This document shows positions 57,716-64,000 of a stretch of 64,000 nt of DNA, piece after piece. The notes under the pieces are model-generated. The model was given only the letters and a program-made list of their open reading frames with translations, was not told the origin of the DNA and made no database searches. Each line of letters begins with the position of its first letter. Within the stretch, counting starts at the first letter, position 1. The stretch lies in NCBI GenBank assembly GCA_020002185.1, contig CM034544.1:372001-436000 (forward strand), given 5' to 3'. A program made the translations under genes and the position numbers. This DNA comes from Paraescarpia echinospica. Lineage: Eukaryota; Annelida; Polychaeta; Sabellida; Siboglinidae.

Positions 57716-57928
57716 CTAAGATTACCAGACCAATAGTGTCACACATATCAATTAGCTCTGCTTCAAAAAGAGTGTTTAAAGCAGCATTGAAATCGCCAGT
57801 TAATTATAGCAATATTGTTGGTGTCTTTTCCCTCAATTATTGAGGCAATTTTACCAAAATAATCACAGAACTCCTCACAGTTGTCAGGTGATCAAATTAT
57901 GACATACTGTGACACATTCATTTCCTAC

Positions 57929-59962
57929 TACTGTGTCTACTTATCTGATGGTTGCGCCAGTTAGTATAAGAACTACTGTGCCTTATCTGATGGTTGCGCC
58001 AGTTAGTATAAGAACTACTGTGCCTTATCTGATGGTTGCACCAGTTAGTATAAGAACTACTGTGCCTACTTATCTGATGGTTGCTCCGGTTAGTATAAGA
58101 ACTACTGTGCCTACTTATCTGATGGTTGCTCCGGTTAGTATAAGAACTACTGTGCCTACTTATCTGATGGTTGCACTGGGTAGTATAAGAACTACTGTGC
58201 CTTATTTGATGGTTGCACCGGTTAGTATAAGAACTACTGTGCCTACTTATCTGATGGTTGCACCGGTTAGTATAAGAACTACTGTGCCTACTTATCTGAT
58301 GGTTGCTCCGGTTAGTATAAGAACTACTGTGCCTACTTATCTGATGGTTGCTCCGGTTAGTATAAGAACTACTGTGCCTACTTATCTGATGGTTGCTCCG
58401 GTTAGTATAAGAACTACTGTGCCTACTTATCTGATGGTTGCACCGGTTAGTATAAGAACTACTGTGCCTACTTATCTGATGGTTGCACCGGTTAGTATAA
58501 GAACTACTGTGCTTACTTATCTGATGGTTGCACCGGTTAGTATAAGAACTACTGTGCCTACTTATCTGATGGTTGCACCGGTTAGTATAAGAACTACTGT
58601 GCCTACTTATCTGATGGTTGCACCGGTTAGTATAAGAACTACTGTCCCTACTTATCTGATGGTTGCTCCGGTTAGTATAAGAACTACTGTGCCTACTTAT
58701 CTGATGGTTGCACCAGTTAGTATAAGAACTACTGTGCCTACTATCTGATGGTTGCCCTGGTTAGTATAAGAACTACTGTGCCTACTTATCTGATGGTTGC
58801 ACCGGTTAGTATAAGAACTACTGTGCCTACTTATCTGATGGTTGCACCGGTTAGTATAAGAACTACTGTGCCTACTTATCTGATGGTTGCACTGGTTAGT
58901 ATAAGAACTACTGTGCCTACTTATCTGATGGTTGCACCGGTTAGTATAAGAACTACTGTGCCTACTTATTTGATGGTTGCACCAGTTAGTATAAGAACTA
59001 CTGTGCCTACTTATCTGATGGTTGCACCGGTTAGTATAAGAACTACTGTGCCTTATCTGATGGTTGCACTGGTTAGTATAAGAACTACTGTGCCTACTTA
59101 TCTGATGGTTGCACCGGTTAGTATAAGAACTACTGTGCCTACTTATCTGATGGTTGCACCGGTTAGTATAAGAACTACTGTGCCTACTATCTGATGGTTG
59201 CCCTGGTTAGTATAAGAACTACTGTGCCTACTTATCTGATGGTTGCACCGGTTAGTATAAGAACTACTGTGCCCACTTATCTGATGGTTGCACCGGTTAG
59301 TATAAGAACTACTGTGCCTACTTATCTGATGGTTGCACCGGTTAGTATAAGAACTACTGTGCCTACTTATCTGATGGTTGCACTTAGTATAAGAACTACT
59401 AGTATAAGAACTACTGTGCCTACTTATATGATGGTTGCACCAGTTAGTATAAGAACTACTGTGCCTACTTATCTGATGGTTGCGCCGGTTAGTATAAGAA
59501 CTACTGTGCCTACTTATCTGATGGTTGCGCCAGTTAGTATAAGAACTACTGTGCCTACTTATCTGATGGTTGCGCCAGTTAGTATAAGAACTACTGTGCC
59601 TACTTATCTGATGGTTGCACCAGTTAGTATAAGAACTACTGTGCCTTATCTGATGGTTGCACCGGTTAGTATAAGAACTACTGTGCCTACTTATCTGATG
59701 GTTGCACCGGTTAGTATAAGAACTACTGTGCCCACTTATCTGATGGTTGCACCGGTTAGTATAAGAACTACTGTGCCTACTTATCTGATGGTTGCGCCGG
59801 TTAGTATAAGAACCGGTTTAGTATAAGAACTACTGTGCCTACTTATCTGATGGTTGCACCGGTTAGTATAAGAACTACTGTGCCTACTTATCTGATGGTT
59901 GCGCCGGTTAGTATAAGAACTACTGTGCCTACTTATCTGATGGTTGTACCGGTTAGTATAAA
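57929..59962. repeat. 45-bp minisatellite, about 45 units
   Basis: Unit of 45 bp: GCACCGGTTAGTATAAGAAC, TACTGTGCCTACTTATCTGA, TGGTT. Some units lack ACT (42 bp). On the + strand the frame reads VSIRTTVPTYLMVAP and is open over hundreds of codons with a few breaks, as expected for a unit of 45 or 42 bp without stops; I do not call a gene. Intronic in the HEPN gene. Confidence 0.95.
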
Positions 59963-60878
59963 AACAGCAACAAACTTTCTGAACCACTGTCACCATGAAC
60001 AGGATTTTGGGATAACTGACAAAAAGCATACGTTAAGTGGGCATATGATGATGTTGATGGAACAGTCAAGAGACTTACAACAGAAGCCTGTCGACAAAGA
60101 CCATATTTTATGATCACTGTCACATTACCATACCAATGCAGTACTTTGAATCAGCCCATATACCAGCTACAGTATTTCGTTATTCATTAACTCATATGCA
60201 TTTCTATATTTTAAGCATGTTAGGGACAACAAGTAGTGAAAATATCATAAACTTTGCTTAGCAAACATCCAGTTAACGATGGGTATAGCGCGCCCCTCGC
60301 AGCAAAGGTCGACTAGTTCAACTGTCCATTGCAAATGTGGTGTGGATTAGCCTATTTTGTTGTAACGGGGAGATCCACGTTCAACAATAAACAAATACAC
60401 AAATTGTTCGCTACCATTTAAAGTAAAGGTAAGTTCTGATATAGCGCAGTATCTAGTCATCGGGGCTGCTCAAAACGCTTTATACTTTACTCCCTGGCAG
60501 ACCTGTTGAATTGAACACCATCTTGACTTCTGTGGGAAGCATCCAGTCATGCTGCAATTAATGCGCAAAGACTATCCGTACATAAATATCCACCACTGTG
60601 TATAGCCAGGTACTCATTCATACAGCGGATTGAACTGAAGCATGTCCCCAGTTATTCGTGGTTTCATACGTTTCTTTGAAAGCTGACGAACCACGTAATT
60701 GTTGAGTTATTAGAAAGAACTATGACGCATGAATGTACCATATAATGATGTTTGTTGCGATGTACATTTTATTTTAATACAGTCAGAATTATGGGCAATT
60801 TCAGTGAAAAATCCCTGCCCAAGCCTATATAAAAGTATTTATGAAATCACAATGAATTATCTTGTTGTAATTTCACAG
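59963..60878. other. End of first HEPN-gene intron
   Basis: Intron sequence up to the acceptor TTTCACAG at 60878. Around 60425-60485 the text GATATAGCGCAGTATC with GCTGCTCAAAACGCTTTA resembles the AGCGC...AAAGCGCTTTA core of common invertebrate SINE or short repeat families; this is weak. The remainder holds nothing I recognise. Confidence 0.4.
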
Positions 60879-61037
60879 GTGAGAAATGTGCGAAATGCTT
60901 TAATGCACAATGCCAACATGAAAGTGACACAAAGTGATTTGAAGACACACATACAGACAATGGTCAACTTGCTTGAGGACCCACTTCGGCTCCTGGCTGA
61001 TCCTGCAGCCAAACAAGCTGTGACTGACATTAATCTG
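60879..61037 (+). CDS. HEPN/DZIP3-like gene, second exon (HEPN motif)
   Basis: 159 bp, 53 codons, phase 0 at both ends. The acceptor reads GTAATTTCACAG and the donor AATCTG|GTAATT. It encodes VRNVRNALMHNANMKVTQSD, then IQTMVNLLEDPLRLLADP and QAVTDINL. RNALMH fits the HEPN signature R-N-x3-H (more broadly R-x4-6-H), the catalytic motif of HEPN RNases, with both Arg and His kept. Joined to the first exon the protein reads KVDA-VRNVRNALMH with no gap, which suits the family even though 19.1 kb of repeats separate them. Followed within about 45 bp by a polypurine block. Confidence 0.8.
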
Positions 61038-61079
61038 GTAATTATATGAAATTATTATCACTCAGAAGCAACAAGAATT

Positions 61080-62262
61080 AGGGGGGAGAGATGGAGGAAG
61101 GAAGGTAAGTGAGATGTAGGAAGTGAGGGAGGGAGGGAGGACGACGGAATGAGGGAAGAGGGAGCAAGGAAGGAGGATGGAGTGAGGGAAGAGGGAGCAA
61201 GGAAGCTTGAGAGAGGCAGGGAGTTAGATTGGGATGATGGAGGAGTGAGTGAGGAGGGAGAGAGGGAGTGAGACTGGAATGATGGAGGAGTGAGTGAGGA
61301 AGGAGGAGGACGGAGTGATGGAAGAGGGAGCGAGGAAGGGAGGGAGGAGGACAGAGTGAGGGTAGAGGGAGCGAGTGAGGAGGGAGGATGGAGTGAGGGT
61401 GATGGAGCGAGGAAGGGAGGGAGGAGGATGGAATGAGGGTAGGGGGAGCAAGGAAGGAAATAAGGAGTGAGGGTAGAGGGACCGAGTGAGGAGGGAGGAC
61501 AGAGTGAGTGGAGAGGGAATGAGGAAGGGAGGGAGGAGGATGGAGTGAGGGAAGAGGTAGCAAGGAAGAGAGGTGTAGTGAGAAAAGATGAAGTGAGGAA
61601 GAGAGGGAGGAAGACGGAGCGAGGAAGGGAGGGAGTATGATGGAGTGAGGGAAGAGGGAGCAAGGGAGGGAGGAGGATGGAGTGAGGGAAGAGGGAGAGA
61701 GGAAGGGAGGGAGGAAGATGGAACGAGGAAGGGAGGGAGTAGGATGGAGTGAAGGAAGAAGGAGCGACGAAGGGAGGAAGGAGGATGGAGTGAGGGAAGA
61801 GGGAGGGAGCAAGGGAGGAGTGAGACTGGGATGATGGTGGAGTGAGGGAGGGACGAAGAGAGGGAGGGAGAGAAACTGGGATGATTGAGGAGTGAGGGAG
61901 GAACGGAGTGAGACAGGGATGATGGAGGAGTGAGGGAGGGACGGGGAGAGGGAGGGAGTGAGACTGGGATGATGGAGGAGTGAGGGAGGGATGGAGAGAG
62001 AGGGAGGGAGTGATACTGGGATGATGGAGGAGTGAGTGAGGGACAGAGAGAGGGAGGGAGTGAGACTGGGATGATGGAGGAGTGAGGGAGGGACGGAGAG
62101 AGGTAGGTAGTGAGGCTGGGATGATGGAGGAGTGAGGGAGGGACAGAGAGAGGGAGAGAGTGAGACTGGGATGATGGGGGAGTGAGGGAGAGACATAGAG
62201 GAGGGAGTGATATTGTGATGATCGTGGAGTGAGGGAGGGATGGAAAGAGGGACGGAGTATTG
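61080..62262. repeat. Polypurine GGGA-rich tandem block
   Basis: About 1.2 kb of almost pure G and A on the + strand, built from degenerate GAGGGAGGGA units; the right half settles into an approximately 50-bp period with ACTGGGATGATGGAGGAGTG. It lies in the second intron of the HEPN gene about 45 bp after the donor. Long polypurine-polypyrimidine tracts can form triplex DNA and R-loops, and the GGG runs are suited to G-quadruplexes. The Ser/Pro/Leu-rich open frames on the - strand follow from composition and are not genes. Confidence 0.9.
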
Positions 62263-62309
62263 CATTATGTTTATTTTATAAAATAATAACTACCAGTAAA
62301 GTATTTTGT

Positions 62310-64000
62310 GGATTTCTTTATTAACACAGCCATTGTAGATCATGTTTTAATAGATGTTCACCACCATCAACAGTTATGGATATGTCACTATCTCAGATCA
62401 AATATCGTATTATCCTTGTATTGCAGTTATAGATCGTGCTTCAATACATCGCAAACCTCCCCAGCAACAACAAGTGAATATGGTTTTCTGTATTGATTCC
62501 CAAGCAAAAATATACTTCATATCGACAATCACCAAAAAACACATTGATATCATTGACATGCGTAGCAGCAGTGTAAAGTTATTATATGATATACATTTGT
62601 ACATTTACATGCTGTGTCTACCGTTTCACCAGGCTCTAAACAGATTTCGAGTTCCGTCATTCTTTACAGACGTCCTCAATATGTACTCATCATATGAAGT
62701 TTTATGAACCCATTTATTTTGCCCCCCCCCCGGGAACCCAATTTGACGACGTTTCATGAGAAATGACCATAACTATATTATTATTCTTGCAGTGAGTACA
62801 CATTATGTTGTAGATCGAGACAACAGCTGTAGAGGTCAACGACAAAGCGTTCCTTGTGCAGGAACGTATGATCTGGAAGAAGCACATCACTGATCTAGCA
62901 AAGGATGCAGGTGACAAGGCAGACAGTGTGCTGAAGGTACGGATTATTATTATATTATTATATATATGAGTTGTCACTATGTTCGTTCTCCATTTATTCC
63001 ATATCTTTTTCCTTCTTTGCTGAATCTGTGACATAAACAGCAGCTGGTCCACTTTTTTGATAATTTTATTGGTCACGACTCATTCGCATGGCGGTAGCTA
63101 ATCCAAACACACACATGTTAATGACGTTTTTCTTGCATCTATTAACTCGGCGTAGCTAATCAAAGTCTGATGGACAGTCCCGAATATTCATGAGCATGCC
63201 TTATACGGATCGTGAATTCGGAGCCAAACTGGAAACTATGTGTATGCAAAGTTATTTTATCAATGTATTGTCAGGGTCATTAGTGATTAAAAACATAATT
63301 CTAATGAAATAAAGGCTTATAATTACATGAAATAATCATATTAAGAGAATTAACGAATAATTGTTTACATTACAAAGATGTTAACATTCTCAAAGAATTG
63401 CTTTAAGCAAATACATTGTTGATATCAAGTAGTGTGTAGTATCTGAGTTATCTCTGGATCCTGTTACATTGTGTTCTTGCTTTTCCTAAAACGTTAACTA
63501 CCGAATACATGAACATGATATAATGGGATTTAATAAAAAGGAAAACTACATTTGTGTACGCAACTGTATGTACAGAGCATACTCTGGTAAATCTAACAAT
63601 TTGTATACCATACTGCATTCTTCATTTATTGGTTAATTTGGCTTCTGCCTATGGAAACAATGTCAGTGCCAATTAAGTGACTTGTTTGTCCCTACTATGT
63701 TTCACCTGGTGGACCTACCTCTACAACTGAGCTCAACTTTATTAGATAAACAAGTGGTCAGGTGCCCAATTAATGGGTACAATTGGAAAATCTGACAATC
63801 ATTCATTCAGAATTTTACATTCTTAGTTTCATTTAGATACACCTTCTGCAACAACAACTGCATTTGATGATATTCTGGCATCCTTTGATATGAAACGACA
63901 TGTTACCTTTTCGACACATATACATGGCCATTGGTTTGACCACTTGATAACCAGTTCAACTCAATATCCAGACACCTAGTGTGTTGTATGGGTTATCAGA
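62310..64000 (+). repeat. Inverted duplication, right arm
   Basis: Reverse complement of 10087-11777 at roughly 98-99% identity, continuing to the window's end and presumably beyond. Visible differences include substitutions at the exon (GACAAAGCG versus GACACAGAG) and a few intronic bases such as GTGTTCTTGC versus GTCTTCTTGC. It contains exon 62814-62936. The left border at 62310 is internal to the sequence, while the partner's border is the N gap. Confidence 0.95.
62814..62936 (+). CDS. HEPN/DZIP3-like gene, third exon
   Basis: 123 bp, 41 codons, phase 0 at both ends. The acceptor reads TTATGTTGTAG and the donor CTGAAG|GTACGG. It encodes IETTAVEVNDKAF and ERMIWKKHITDLAKDAGD, a charged helical segment that follows the HEPN motif. 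An alternative acceptor TTCTTGCAG lies at 62792 but would shift the frame. The next exon, expected to be the coiled coil seen at 7637-7823 in the inverted copy, is beyond the right edge. Confidence 0.75.

Larger units (their letters stand above)
51985..57910 (-). mobile_element. Decayed LINE (RT type with VRQGG motif), nested
   Basis: A non-LTR element on the - strand, read from right to left: endonuclease part (about 57900-57720), interruption by a CR1-type LINE (57715-55625), rest of endonuclease (about 55620-55500), linker (55500-54980), an internal 45-bp minisatellite (54970-53479), RT (53470-52600), C-terminal part (to 52271), and a 3' UTR ending near 51985 with AATAAA and a small hairpin, AGGTTTTTTTACCT. 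The 5' end is lost at the edge of the array at 57929. Clade not assigned. Confidence 0.75.

Noticed and set aside
57909..59826. Repetitive protein with VSIRTTVPTYLMVAP repeats
   Set aside because: Follows from a 45-bp unit without stops in this frame; breaks occur wherever a unit changes length, and no gene structure surrounds it.
24252..59962. Common origin of the three 45-bp arrays (24252, 53479, 57929)
   Set aside because: They share unit length but not sequence; equal length is coincidence or reflects a general bias in minisatellite unit size.
61058..62265. Ser/Pro/Leu-rich proteins on the - strand
   Set aside because: Translation of a polypyrimidine tract; composition alone explains the open frames.
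1..64000. Endogenous retrovirus or LTR element
   Set aside because: All reverse transcriptases here belong to non-LTR elements with AP endonucleases; no LTRs, gag, integrase or envelope sequences were seen.

Overview
This is a eukaryotic window, most likely from a lophotrochozoan invertebrate, with a bivalve mollusc as best guess. The basis is spliced exons with GT-AG borders, several clades of non-LTR retrotransposon (LINE), and exons resembling the DZIP3-like HEPN protein family that is expanded in bivalves. I see no operons, ribosome-binding sites, CRISPR arrays, viral genes or toxin genes. The organism call is inference; no species can be named.

Three genuine gene loci are partly visible. 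(a) A DZIP3-like HEPN gene on the + strand has exons at 41249-41758, 60879-61037 and 62814-62936, all joining in phase 0, and runs off the right end. Its first intron is 19.1 kb and is mostly repeats. (b) A near-identical inverted copy of the third exon lies on the - strand at 11151-11273, followed by a coiled-coil exon at 7637-7823. (c) A - strand gene (36180-32775) encodes a SWIM zinc finger, a YqaJ-type nuclease and a C-terminal PHD finger. The PHD finger is split by a 37-bp minisatellite whose removal by GT-AG splicing would restore it exactly.

Layout: 1-2290 decayed CR1-type LINE (+); 2440-5760 Rex1-like LINE (-) with one frameshift; 5761-11777 left gene copy with a 19-bp array and the left arm of the inverted duplication; 11778-12777 gap of 1000 N; 12778-20783 array of about 120-bp units; 20784-23330 5'-truncated LINE (-) with a stop codon; 23331-23850 LINE tail (+); 24252-27898 45-bp array; 28036-30733 62-bp array; 30960-32111 foldback element; 32775-36180 YqaJ/PHD gene; 36181-40262 two-ORF CR1-like LINE (-) that looks intact; 41249-62936 HEPN gene. 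The last includes a 44-bp array, a 68-bp array, a 126-bp array split by a complete-looking LINE, a second decayed LINE holding its own 45-bp array and a nested LINE, another 45-bp array, and a 1.2-kb polypurine block. The right arm of the inverted duplication fills 62310-64000.

The dominant theme is tandem repetition. Eleven arrays with unrelated units cover about 26.7 kb, roughly 42% of the sequenced bases. At least two grew out of protein-coding sequence: the PHD exon and a LINE reverse transcriptase. The 37-bp case looks like a new intron made by tandem duplication of an exonic AGGT site and is the most interesting observation here. The inverted duplication that ends exactly at the N gap is most simply an allelic contig placed backwards in the assembly.
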